DNA from: Hyphomonadaceae bacterium
Lineage (GTDB): Bacteria > Pseudomonadota > Alphaproteobacteria > Caulobacterales > Aquidulcibacteraceae
Direction of reading: 5' to 3'
Assembly: GCA_023384105.1 (NCBI GenBank)
Contig: JAHDXR010000002.1
Coordinates: forward strand, 1-64,000
DNA: 64,000 nucleotides
The notes below the pieces were generated by a model. It searched no databases, was not told where the DNA came from, and saw only the letters and a list, made by a program, of their open reading frames with translations. Both the position numbers and the translations under genes were made by a program. Shown here in pieces: positions 26,341 through 34,686 of this stretch. The first letter of the stretch is position 1; each line of letters begins with the position of its first letter.

Positions 26341-26649
26341 TCAATCCAATTCAATGTCGAGCAGGCGCACGAATTGCTGGCCGCAATGCATGTCGCGTTC
26401 GACCTCTCCGCCTTGCGCGCTGGTGCGGGGGTAGGAGATCTTGACCATGTGGAGGTCGGGTACAGGGAAGCGCTTCACCAGGGAAGCGTCTGCGCCATAG
26501 AGTTCGGCGAACAGCGCAGGGCCCAGCGTCGGGCTCTCCGCATATTTGGCGAAACTCTCGGCGCCATCGAAGAACAAATCCACCGTGACCCAGAACGGCC
26601 CTGCGTTCTTGGAGCGGATGTGGCGGCAAACGTCTTTCACCGTGGCCAT
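26341..26649 (-). CDS. DUF4387 protein (AtuA-associated)
   Basis: The 102-residue protein begins MATVKDVCRHIRSKNAGPFWVTVDLFF and ends MHCGQQFVRLLDIELD, a compact family seen next to AtuA/DUF1446 proteins. Its role is not known to me; constant pairing suggests a complex or shared step with AtuA. The start ATG at 26649 overlaps the AtuA stop by one base (TGATG), so translation is coupled. The GTG of the aldolase remnant lies about 10 bases after its stop. Confidence 0.82.
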   Translation of the reverse strand: MATVKDVCRHIRSKNAGPFWVTVDLFFDGAESFAKYAESPTLGPALFAELYGADASLVKRFPVPDLHMVKISYPRTSAQGGEVERDMHCGQQFVRLLDIELD

Positions 26650-28034
26650 CAGGCGGTTTCCTTGCTGGCGAGATCGATCCATTCCGTCCGCACGAGTTCC
26701 ATCGGATCGTTCACTTCGACGATATGGTTGAGCTTGAATTCGTAGACCGGCCCACGCTCGATATCGGCGGGGGAGAAGGCGAAGCCGTAGCTCGGCAATT
26801 CCTTGTCCAGGTCGATCGGGAAATGAAAGAAGTAGGGATTGCACGCCTTGGCGATCTGCGTCGCCATGGCCTGTGTGTCCGCCGTCGCCACAAACAGCAC
26901 GCCGACTTCGCGCGGCGGCGGCGTGCCGGGCGCCGGCTTGTCGCCCGATACGGCGTTCCAGCCGTACAGGCGAAGCGAGATGTGGAAGTCGCCCGCGGCG
27001 GGGCCGATTGCCTTGTGCACGCGTTCGTAGAGAGCAGCGAGCATCCGATCGTGGAATTCGTCGATGCGGTTCAGCACGGCCGGGTCCTGGATGCCGATCA
27101 GCATGATGGTCTGGAAACGGCCCTTGGCGGCGCCTTCGAGCTTCATCGTGTAGGGGGCCGCCTTCCAGATCGAGCCAGTCACTTCAACCGTGCGGTCATC
27201 TATGGCGGCGTAGTGCGCGTCCGTGACGTCCAGTACGCCGCCGGGCTCGGTCAACAGGAACGGGTTGGCGTTCTCATAGAGCATATGGGCGGAAACGCTG
27301 TGCGGATCGCAGCGATTGTCCGGGCTGAGCGGCTCAACCTTGAAGCCGCTCTTGCCGATGGAGATCAGCACGCCGGCGCCGCGCGTCGGATAGACGGCGC
27401 ATTGCGCGCCGCATTCCGCGACCTTTGCCGCATGCCAAGCGGGTCCCGCAGAGGCGCCTTTCATCAGCGCAAAGCTCGCGAGCACGGCGGTGTCTGTGGT
27501 GCGTCCGCCGAGTACGATGTCGGCCCCCGCTTCGAGCGCGGCGATATACGGCTCCGGTCCCATGACCGCGACGATATGCTCGCAGACCTCGATCGTCTCG
27601 TCGCTGAGCGGGCCTAGCGCCGCCAGCGGCTTGATCTCGCCGGCGGCGTTCTTTGCCTTGAGCACAGCTTTGTCCTGCTCGCAAAAGGTGGCGGCGATCT
27701 TGGGCTTTAGGCCAAGTTCGCGCGCGATCTCGATGGCAATGTCTCGTGTCCAGGCGACGCCCGCGTCGCCGCCGGCTTGGCCGCACGAGCCGACCAGCAG
27801 CGGAATCCGCGCCTCGGCCTGTGCTTTCATGAGGATCGCAAGGTCGCGTTTGACGGCTTCGCGATTGTTCTTCGAGACGCCGAGCGCCAGATAGGCGGCG
27901 CCGCTGTCGGTGGAGCCGGCGTCGCTGGCGATAGCGTGGGCGCCGCGCTCGACGCCATAGCGGATCTCATCGGGGCGGACACCGGCGCCGAGAGAACCGA
28001 CCGGAACAATGATCTTGATGGCGTCGTCGCGCAT
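26649..28034 (-). CDS. AtuA (DUF1446) family protein
   Basis: The 461-residue protein has the AtuA family features: IVPVGSLGAGVRPDEIRYGVERGAHAIASDAGSTDSG near the N-terminus, PLLVGSCGQAGGDAGVAWTRDI, GADIVLGGRTTDTA, and PGGVLDVTDAHYAAID. AtuA is named for acyclic terpene utilisation, but many homologues lie outside that pathway and the reaction is not settled. It is coupled to DUF4387. The aldolase remnant, CitMHS carrier and GntR gene around it suggest handling of a hydroxy- or keto-carboxylate. Confidence 0.88.
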   Translation of the reverse strand: MRDDAIKIIVPVGSLGAGVRPDEIRYGVERGAHAIASDAGSTDSGAAYLALGVSKNNREAVKRDLAILMKAQAEARIPLLVGSCGQAGGDAGVAWTRDIAIEIARELGLKPKIAATFCEQDKAVLKAKNAAGEIKPLAALGPLSDETIEVCEHIVAVMGPEPYIAALEAGADIVLGGRTTDTAVLASFALMKGASAGPAWHAAKVAECGAQCAVYPTRGAGVLISIGKSGFKVEPLSPDNRCDPHSVSAHMLYENANPFLLTEPGGVLDVTDAHYAAIDDRTVEVTGSIWKAAPYTMKLEGAAKGRFQTIMLIGIQDPAVLNRIDEFHDRMLAALYERVHKAIGPAAGDFHISLRLYGWNAVSGDKPAPGTPPPREVGVLFVATADTQAMATQIAKACNPYFFHFPIDLDKELPSYGFAFSPADIERGPVYEFKLNHIVEVNDPMELVRTEWIDLASKETA

Positions 28035-28040
28035 GAGTGC

Positions 28041-28757
28041 TCAGACCTTCTTCTTTCGATTGGAGTGCGCTGTGCGCGTTCGCGAATCCTCGAGGGCGTC
28101 GCAAATCGCGATCGCGCCGTTATGCAGGTGCGATCGCATCGCCCGTTCCGCACGCAGCGCGTCGCCATTGAGAATGGCCTCGATGATCTCTTCGTGCTCC
28201 TTCAGCGAAGCCTCGGCGCGTTTGCGGCCGGTAAGCTCGTTGAAAAGCAGGCGGTTCACCGGAAATGTAAGGCGCTCGGCCGCTTCCTTGATCGCGGCGT
28301 TTCCGCCGAACTCGTAGATCAGGTCGTGGAAGAGCTGATGGACTTCGGACAATTCCTCGACGCTGCCGCGCACGGTTTCGCGCAGGCGCCTTTGGCAATG
28401 GCGCAGCCGCTCCGCGTAATCGGCGTGATGGATGTTCTCTGCCGCGAGCTTGGCTGCGTAGCCCTCGATGGCTTCGCGCAGCTGATAGATATCGCGGACG
28501 TCGCGCTCGGAATAGGCGCGAACGCTGGCGCCGCGGTGGGGGGCGAACTCGAGCAGGCCCTCGCCGGTGAGGCGGCGGATGGCCTCGCGCACTGGGCCGA
28601 CGCTGACGCCGAACATCTGTGCGATATCGGCGACGACAAGGCGTTCGCCTTGCGCGAAGCGACCTTTGCGAATGTCGTCGCGGATGGCGTTGACTACGTG
28701 TTCGACGATAGTTTCCGCCGTCGTGGCGCGGGAAGGCGGGGAGGCAGAGCTAATCAT
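28041..28757 (-). CDS. GntR family (FCD domain) transcriptional regulator
   Basis: The 238-residue regulator has a winged HTH at residues about 15-80 (ADIAQMFGVSVGPVREAIRRLTGEGLLEFAPHRGASV), followed by a helical FCD ligand-binding domain with conserved His residues (FHDLIYEFGG, MRSHLHNGA). Such regulators respond to carboxylic acids and usually repress a catabolic operon. The gene sits between the CitMHS carrier (10 bases upstream) and AtuA (6 bases downstream). Confidence 0.9.
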   Translation of the reverse strand: MISSASPPSRATTAETIVEHVVNAIRDDIRKGRFAQGERLVVADIAQMFGVSVGPVREAIRRLTGEGLLEFAPHRGASVRAYSERDVRDIYQLREAIEGYAAKLAAENIHHADYAERLRHCQRRLRETVRGSVEELSEVHQLFHDLIYEFGGNAAIKEAAERLTFPVNRLLFNELTGRKRAEASLKEHEEIIEAILNGDALRAERAMRSHLHNGAIAICDALEDSRTRTAHSNRKKKV

Positions 28758-28767
28758 TGTTCAAACC

Positions 28768-30063
28768 TCAGGGCGCCGCCAACGGGACGGCGCCGGTTGC
28801 GATGGCCACAACGATCATGAAGAGGTAGAGCAGAAGCGCGAAGGGGAGCGCAAAGCGCTGGAGTTCGCCCACCTCCACTTTCATAAGGCCTGACACGAGA
28901 TAGATCGCCGCGATCAGCGGACTTAGGGCGTGCAGCGTCTGGCCGAGCAGCGACGCGCGCGCGACTTCCGCAGGTGCGATGCCGAAATGACCTGCGGTTT
29001 CGGCCAGGATTGGCACGATCCCGAAATAATAAGCGTCATTCGACATCACGAACGTGAATGGACCGCTCGTCAGCGCCACCAGCGGACCCAGATTGGGGCC
29101 GTACTCGGCAGGCACGAGCGCCAGCAAAGCGCGGCCCATCGCGTCCACCATGCCTGTGCCTTCGAGAATGCCGGTGAAGACGCCCGCAGCGAAGATCAGC
29201 AGCGCGATCGGAAGGGCGTTGGCGGCGTGTGCATTTATGCGATCGCGCTGCATCGACAATTTGGGATAGTTGACGATCATCGCGACGGCGAGACCGATCA
29301 TGAAGGCCAGCGGCAATGGCACAAGCCCGGCAATGGCGCTGGCCAGAAGCGCAAGCGTGAAAAGCAAGTTGACCCAAAAGAGACGCGGCCGTTCGATTCC
29401 CGCGTCGCGTTCGAACAGCGAGGGCGACATGTCGCTCTCCAGCGCAACGACGCCGAGTCGCCTTCGCTCCAGCGAGCCCAGGAAGAAGGCGATGACGAAC
29501 ACGCCCGCAATGCCGGCGAGCATGGTCGGGATGAGCGGAACGAAGATGTCGAGCATGGGCACGTTTAGCGATGAGGCGACACGCGCCATCGGCCCGCCCC
29601 AGGGCATCATGTTGACTATTGAGTTCGAAGAGCCCAGCAGCACCGCGAGGATAAGCGGGTTCATGCCAATCTTGCGATAGATCGGCAAAAAAGCGCCGAT
29701 CGTCACGATGGCGGTGGTGGCGCCGTCTCCATCCAGCGAGACGAGCGTGGCCACTGCCGCGGTCGCGAGCGCCACTTTTCGCGGGTCGCCGTGGGCGAAG
29801 CGCACCGCTCCGCGCACGAGCGGGTCGAACAGGCCCGCGTCGGTCATGACGCTGAAATAGAGAACGGCAAACATCAGCGTAACCGCTGTCGGCGCCAGCG
29901 CGGTCACCCCGGCGAGCGCCATCTCCGTCATGTCGAGTCCGTGCCCCGCCATCAAACCGAAAATGATCGGCACGAGGATCAGCGCCGCTACCGCGGAGAG
30001 CGCGCGCGTCATGATCAGCGCCATGAACGCCGCGATCATTGCAAAGCCGATGATCGCCAGCAT
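28768..30063 (-). CDS. CitMHS family citrate/divalent-metal:H+ symporter
   Basis: The 431-residue membrane protein has about 11-12 transmembrane segments and the hallmark VSLDGDGATTAIVTIGAFLPIYRKIGM, FGIVPILAETAGHFGI and LLGSSNSIVNMMPWGGPMARV regions of CitMHS transporters, which move metal-citrate complexes or other di/tricarboxylates. Length is typical of the family (about 430). It lies 10 bases upstream of the GntR gene and, behind a strong terminator-like hairpin, downstream of the TonB receptor. Confidence 0.9.
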   Translation of the reverse strand: MLAIIGFAMIAAFMALIMTRALSAVAALILVPIIFGLMAGHGLDMTEMALAGVTALAPTAVTLMFAVLYFSVMTDAGLFDPLVRGAVRFAHGDPRKVALATAAVATLVSLDGDGATTAIVTIGAFLPIYRKIGMNPLILAVLLGSSNSIVNMMPWGGPMARVASSLNVPMLDIFVPLIPTMLAGIAGVFVIAFFLGSLERRRLGVVALESDMSPSLFERDAGIERPRLFWVNLLFTLALLASAIAGLVPLPLAFMIGLAVAMIVNYPKLSMQRDRINAHAANALPIALLIFAAGVFTGILEGTGMVDAMGRALLALVPAEYGPNLGPLVALTSGPFTFVMSNDAYYFGIVPILAETAGHFGIAPAEVARASLLGQTLHALSPLIAAIYLVSGLMKVEVGELQRFALPFALLLYLFMIVVAIATGAVPLAAP

Positions 30064-30091
30064 CAGCCGCGCTCCCGCGAGCGCGAAAAGG

Positions 30092-30119
30092 ACGCCAGCG
30101 GCCCAGGAGCCGCTGGCGT
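30092..30119 (-). terminator. Rho-independent terminator-like hairpin between TonB receptor and CitMHS genes
   Basis: An 11-bp perfect stem (ACGCCAGCGGC at 30092-30102, GCCGCTGGCGT at 30109-30119) with a 6-base loop. In the minus direction it is followed by CCTTTT, a short T run. It fits an intrinsic terminator after the TonB gene, so the CitMHS operon probably relies on read-through or its own promoter. Confidence 0.75.
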
Positions 30120-30145
30120 TTCAAGGGCGAGGCCGGAAGGGGCGC

Positions 30146-32329
30146 TCAATAGTTCCAACGCAGTGTTGCCCCGTAGGTCGGCGGCGGATTGTAGGAGGCG
30201 AAATTGGCGCCAAGAAACGTAGCCTGGTGCGTGCGCGTGAGTTCGTCGGTGAGGTTTTTGCCCCAGAGCGCGAGCGACCAATGGCCTTGCGGCGAGGTGT
30301 AGACTGCGCGCGCATCGAGGAAGTGCGTGGCGTCGCGGAACTCTGTGCTGGAATTGCTGGCGTCGTCCCAGATGTCGCTCTCGTATTGGTAGTCAACCGC
30401 GAACTCAAGTTCGGCGCCAGAGCCGAAGCCGAGTGTATAGGACGGCGAGAGCGTGACCTTGTGCTCCGGCGTGCGGGTGAGGCGGTTGCCGGAATAGTCG
30501 GCCGAAGGCAGCACGTAACTATCGAACGTCGCGTCCGTATAGGCGTAGGAGGCGCTCAGCTCGAAGCCCGCCCCGGCAATCCAACGCAGCAACGTCTCGT
30601 AGCCGTTGATGGTGGCGTCGGCGTTCGCTGTGAAGATGTTAAGGCCGCTCGTCTCGCGGACTTGCAGGTCTTCATAGTTCATCGTGTAGAGGGTGTTGTT
30701 CCAGATCACGCGTCCGTCGAGGAAGGCGCTGCGCGTCCCGATTTCGTATTGCGTGGCGTATTCGGGGTCGAACGGAGTAGACGCGTCCAGCGCGTTCTCC
30801 GGCGTTTCCTGGAAACCGCCGCTTTTGAAGCCGCGCGAGATCATCGCGTAGATCATGTGGTCTTCAGTGAAATGATAGTCGGCGCCAATGCGCCAGGTTA
30901 CGGCGTCCCAGCTTGCACGATTGGCGACAGAGAAGCTTTCGTTCGCACGGAACGTGGCGTCGCTGTCGAGATTGTCGACGCTGTAGCTCTTCTCGTCCTC
31001 GGTATAGCGCACGCCTGCGGTAATGTTCGCACGCTCGGTGATCGGGAAGGTGGCGTCCGCATAGACGGCGCGGCTCTCCACGTCGGCGTTCTGGTGGTAG
31101 ATTTCGGTCAGCAGCAATCCTTCCGTGCCGCCGTCGCTGAAATCGAACGAACCGTCGAAATCCGGGATGGCGAGATCGAGAATGTCGTCGCGCCGCGTGT
31201 CGGCGTCGTAGGCGTAGAGCCCGATCACCCAATCGATGCGGCTGTCGGATGGCGAAACGAAGCGGAGTTCGTGGCTCGTCATCGAGCCTGCTTCGAGGTT
31301 GCCGCCGCCGATGCTGATGCGGGCCGCCGGATTCCGGGGGCCGCCGTCGAAGTCATAGCCGACCTCGTAATTCACTTCGCGATAGGCGCCGAGATAATTG
31401 ACGCTGAAGGCGGGCAGATCCCAGACGGCCTGGCCGCGAACGCCCCACGTATCGCGATCCTGGCGACCGTCGTACTCGGACGCACCGGTGTCGCGCCCCG
31501 TATCGATCGACCAGAAGCCCGAAAGCGGATCGCCCGCATCGAGCGCCACGACGTGCTTGGCGGGTCCGCTGGCGCGGTCGGCGGTGGAGTCGGCGCTTAG
31601 GCTGAAGCGTAACGTGCCGGTCGGTTCGAGCAGGAACTGAAGCCGCGCGCTGCGCGTGTCCTGATCGTCGAGCTCCCCGCCGGTTGTAACGTTGTCGGCA
31701 TAGCCTTCATGGGTGCGGATGCTGCCGCTGGCGCGTATCGCCGCCATGTCGCCCAAGGGGACGTTAAGGAATCCGGCCGCCTCCTGGCGGTCGTAGTCGC
31801 CGAACGTGCCTTCCAGAGCCGCGCCGAAAACGTCGAGTTCCGGGCGGGAGGGAATGATATTGATGGCGCCGCCGACGACATTGCGGCCGTAGAGCGTGCC
31901 CTGTGGGCCCTTGAGCACCTCGATGCGCGCGACGTCGAAGGCGTCGAATGCGATCATGGCGGGGCGGCCGAGATACACTTCGTCCAGGAAAACGCCGGCG
32001 CTCGGATCGCCGGCCGCGCCGCGGTCGGAAGAGCCGACGCCGCGCACGGTGAGGCGCGGCTGGCCCGACGGGAAGGCGTCAAAATTGAGGCCCGGCGTGC
32101 GCGCGACCACGTCTTGAACTTCCTGAATACGCGCTTCCCGGATTTCCTCCGCGCCGAACGTCGTCACTGTTATCGGCACGTCCTGCAAGCTCTGATCGCG
32201 CCTTTGCGCAGTGACGACGATTTCGTTTTCGCTAGGGAGCTGCTGCGCAAACGCAGCCATCGGCGCTCCCAGCACTGCTCCAAGTGAAACACTCGCGTAC
32301 AAAGCGCCCCGCGCAATCCTCAGCCGCAT
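30146..32329 (-). CDS. TonB-dependent receptor
   Basis: The 727-residue outer-membrane protein begins with a signal peptide ending AAFAQ, then the TonB box/plug start ENEIVVTAQRRDQSLQDVPITVTTFGAEEI, the plug feature TVRGVGSSDRGA and VLKGPQGTLYGRNVVGGAINIIP, and a beta-barrel ending in an aromatic (LRWNY). Receptors with this QDVP-type plug are abundant in sphingomonads and Hyphomonadaceae and are often used for catabolic substrates rather than iron. A CitMHS carrier follows on the same strand, so import of a carboxylate is a reasonable guess. Confidence 0.92.
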   Translation of the reverse strand: MRLRIARGALYASVSLGAVLGAPMAAFAQQLPSENEIVVTAQRRDQSLQDVPITVTTFGAEEIREARIQEVQDVVARTPGLNFDAFPSGQPRLTVRGVGSSDRGAAGDPSAGVFLDEVYLGRPAMIAFDAFDVARIEVLKGPQGTLYGRNVVGGAINIIPSRPELDVFGAALEGTFGDYDRQEAAGFLNVPLGDMAAIRASGSIRTHEGYADNVTTGGELDDQDTRSARLQFLLEPTGTLRFSLSADSTADRASGPAKHVVALDAGDPLSGFWSIDTGRDTGASEYDGRQDRDTWGVRGQAVWDLPAFSVNYLGAYREVNYEVGYDFDGGPRNPAARISIGGGNLEAGSMTSHELRFVSPSDSRIDWVIGLYAYDADTRRDDILDLAIPDFDGSFDFSDGGTEGLLLTEIYHQNADVESRAVYADATFPITERANITAGVRYTEDEKSYSVDNLDSDATFRANESFSVANRASWDAVTWRIGADYHFTEDHMIYAMISRGFKSGGFQETPENALDASTPFDPEYATQYEIGTRSAFLDGRVIWNNTLYTMNYEDLQVRETSGLNIFTANADATINGYETLLRWIAGAGFELSASYAYTDATFDSYVLPSADYSGNRLTRTPEHKVTLSPSYTLGFGSGAELEFAVDYQYESDIWDDASNSSTEFRDATHFLDARAVYTSPQGHWSLALWGKNLTDELTRTHQATFLGANFASYNPPPTYGATLRWNY

Positions 32330-32402
32330 GGTTTTCCTCCCTCCCCCGATTGCATTCGGGTTTGAGGGATCATTAACACTCGCCCGTAGGTTTCGTCATC
32401 AA

Positions 32403-32438
32403 ATTATATTATAATCTTTCAATTCAAATACATTTGAA
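32403..32438 (-). promoter_or_regulatory. Candidate promoter and operator of the TonB receptor gene
   Basis: Two overlapping TATAAT -10 hexamers (plus-strand ATTATA at 32403-32408 and 32408-32413) lie about 75-85 bases before the receptor start. Directly upstream in the minus direction a 7-2-7 inverted repeat (TTCAAAT-AC-ATTTGAA, 32423-32438) occupies the spacer/-35 region, which is where a repressor would bind. It may be the GntR site, but which protein binds is not known. Confidence 0.5.
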
Positions 32439-32490
32439 AATCTATATAAAACAGAGAGATACGTAGATAAAATGAATTGATGCATCTCGC

Positions 32491-32503
32491 GTATACCGTA
32501 TAT
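32491..32503. promoter_or_regulatory. TATACCGTATA palindrome upstream of TonB receptor
   Basis: The 11-base perfect 5-1-5 palindrome (32492-32502) lies in the AT-rich region 160 bases upstream of the receptor gene at 32329. Its size and AT-rich arms suit a GntR-family dimer. No second exact copy was found near 28757. Confidence 0.4.
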
Positions 32504-32624
32504 CATCATACGTTTTTGTGAGATCTGGCCTAAGGCCTGTGTCGGTAGTCTTGGTCGTCAAGGGCCTGCCAAGCAGCGCAATGCGGATGTTTAGGACGGC
32601 GGCGGTCGGGCGGCGGCGCGACGT

Positions 32625-34118
32625 TCACGATGGAAAATTGATATAGATCGGGTTGCCGATCAGGATGAGGCGGCCGTCCTCGGCGCGTACGTTGGCGCTG
32701 AACCAATGGCGGGCGCCGTCGCTGCGCCAGCTGAAGCGGCGCGTTTCGTTGGCGGCGAGCGGCGCGTCGTCCGCGTCGGTTTCAAACGGCGCGCCATCGC
32801 GCCAGATTTCGAGCCGCGCACCCTCCGGCGCGCCGTGCGTTTCGACGGCGAACGAAACAAGCGCGCCTCGCGCGGCGGCGATGGTCTCGCCCATCATCGC
32901 GCTGCGGTGTCCGCGCGTCGCCGTCAGCGCCAGAAAGCGTTCGCGAACGCCTTCGACGTCGATGAACACGTGGCCGGCGCGCACGCCGGCCAGAATGTCC
33001 GCCGGAGAGAGCGTGGCGGCGTACACCACCGTGCTCGGCCCGCCGACGGAGGACAGCGTTTCGGTGTCGGTCGGAGTGTGATTGTCGCTGCCGCCGATCG
33101 CGGCGATGCGGCGGCCTTCATTGAGGCGTGCGATCCAGAACGGCAGCGAACTCGCCGGCCCTTCGGGGCCTTCGCCCCAACCGGCCACCACGCCATTGAC
33201 GACCTCGACCGCGGCCACGCCCGCATAATCTGTCACCGGCGCGGACCAGCCGCAGCCGGGGCAGCCCTCGCTGAGCGAGATGCCCGGATGATTGATGGAA
33301 AGCACCCCGCCCAAAGCGCTGACGTGCGCAGCGAGGGTCTCAACGTCCGGTGCTTGCGCCGCACCCAGGCGAAACTCGATTGGCGCGGCGGGCCCGAAGA
33401 CGTTCATGTGGCCCCGGTAAGTCGTCACCTCCTGCGCGGCGATGATGGCGAGCGTGTCGAAATAGGCCGAAAGTTCGCGCAGGCTCTGCAGATGCGAGAC
33501 GGTGTTGTGATCAGTCACGGCGATGAAATCGAGTCCGCGCGCGGCCGCAGCCTCAAGCGTGCGGAATACGGGGCAGGGCGCGCGTGCGCCGGAAAGGGCT
33601 GTGCAATAGCCGTCGCTGTGACCGGTGTGCGCGTGGAAATCGCCGCGATACCAGCCAGGCGCGTCGCGGACCATGCGCGCGAACGCGGGAGCGGATCGGC
33701 CGCGTCGTTCAGCGCGGATGCGCACGCTATAGGGCGTTTCGCGGCCTTCCGGCGCGTTCGCGCCGCCAAGAACGAGCCGCCAGCGTCCCTCAGGCAGCGG
33801 GCCCGGCAGGTAGGAGGGCGTCGCGTCATATTCGCCGATATCGATGAGGGTTTTGGAGAAGATGCTGGCGCCGCGAAAGCGCTGGGTATCGTAAACGGCC
33901 ATATCGATCGCCGCCCATGGCTCGCCGCGCTCATAGATGATCTCGATGTAAAGGCGCGCCGTCTCCGGCGGAACATCGAAGGCGATTTCGCGATACGCGC
34001 CGTGATCGGCGCGCGTGAGCACGCCTTCGAACACCTGCTCGGCCTCTTGGGCCGCGGCCGCGGAAGCGGAAACCCAAAAGCAAAGCGCAAGCAGCCACTG
34101 ACGGGCGGGTCGGATCAT
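32625..34118 (-). CDS. CehA/McbA family metallohydrolase with PHP-like metal site
   Basis: The 497-residue secreted protein has a signal peptide (MIRPARQWLLALCFWVSASAAAAQ), an N-terminal beta region, and the PHP-type domain with metal ligands in GDFHAHTGHSDG, ITVTDHN-type FIAVTDHN, GHMNVFG, SINHPG and GSDNHT, then a C-terminal beta domain. Named family members hydrolyse carbamates such as carbaryl, but the family includes unrelated phosphoesterases. It is the third gene of a TonB receptor, cytochrome b561, metallohydrolase operon; its ATG overlaps the cytochrome stop. Confidence 0.85.
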   Translation of the reverse strand: MIRPARQWLLALCFWVSASAAAAQEAEQVFEGVLTRADHGAYREIAFDVPPETARLYIEIIYERGEPWAAIDMAVYDTQRFRGASIFSKTLIDIGEYDATPSYLPGPLPEGRWRLVLGGANAPEGRETPYSVRIRAERRGRSAPAFARMVRDAPGWYRGDFHAHTGHSDGYCTALSGARAPCPVFRTLEAAAARGLDFIAVTDHNTVSHLQSLRELSAYFDTLAIIAAQEVTTYRGHMNVFGPAAPIEFRLGAAQAPDVETLAAHVSALGGVLSINHPGISLSEGCPGCGWSAPVTDYAGVAAVEVVNGVVAGWGEGPEGPASSLPFWIARLNEGRRIAAIGGSDNHTPTDTETLSSVGGPSTVVYAATLSPADILAGVRAGHVFIDVEGVRERFLALTATRGHRSAMMGETIAAARGALVSFAVETHGAPEGARLEIWRDGAPFETDADDAPLAANETRRFSWRSDGARHWFSANVRAEDGRLILIGNPIYINFPS

Positions 34119-34663
34119 CGCCGGGCATCCTTGGATTTTACACCGAGCATGTCGGTGATGACGGGATCGCGGCGCAGCAATTGCCGCCGCAACGCAGCCA
34201 GCACATGCAGCGCGATCAGCGCGAGAAATGCGTACGCGCCGGCATCGTGTGCGTAGGTCAGCACCGCGCCAATCCGCTCATTGCGCGAGACGGGTGAGAC
34301 AAGCGGGGGAAGCCCGGGCAGGGCTATGCCTTCGCCCCAGAATGCATTCGCCGCAAAGCCGACCGCCGGCGTCGCGAGCGCGAGAACGATGAGCGCCAGG
34401 TGGGCGATCCTGGCGGCCCGCTGCTCAAGCGCCGATCCGGTATGCGGCGGGCGCCTGTGATGCTGAAGCGCCAGCGCCAGCGCGGCGATGAAGGCGACGA
34501 GTCCCAGCGCCTTATGATACTCGATGCCGGCGACGTAGCGTTGGATGTAGGGGTCCGACCATTCCGGCGGATAAACCAGAACGATCGCCATGGTCGCCGT
34601 GGCGATAACGCAAAGTGCGAGCAGCCAATGCGCCGCGCGCAGGTCCAAAGGCCAGCGTCGCAT
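34115..34663 (-). CDS. Cytochrome b561-type membrane protein
   Basis: The 182-residue protein has four hydrophobic helices. The histidines expected as haem ligands are in RAAHWLLALC, GIEYHKALGLVA, LTYAHDAGA and ALIALHVLAAL. The C-terminus is LRRQLLRRDPVITDML. Such proteins transfer electrons across the membrane, often from the quinone pool. The start ATG at 34663 is 24 bases after the TonB receptor stop, so the two are probably in one operon; the stop overlaps the metallohydrolase start (ATGA). Confidence 0.85.
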   Translation of the reverse strand: MRRWPLDLRAAHWLLALCVIATATMAIVLVYPPEWSDPYIQRYVAGIEYHKALGLVAFIAALALALQHHRRPPHTGSALEQRAARIAHLALIVLALATPAVGFAANAFWGEGIALPGLPPLVSPVSRNERIGAVLTYAHDAGAYAFLALIALHVLAALRRQLLRRDPVITDMLGVKSKDARR

Positions 34664-34686
34664 CGGCTGCTGATGATGGGGCTCCA

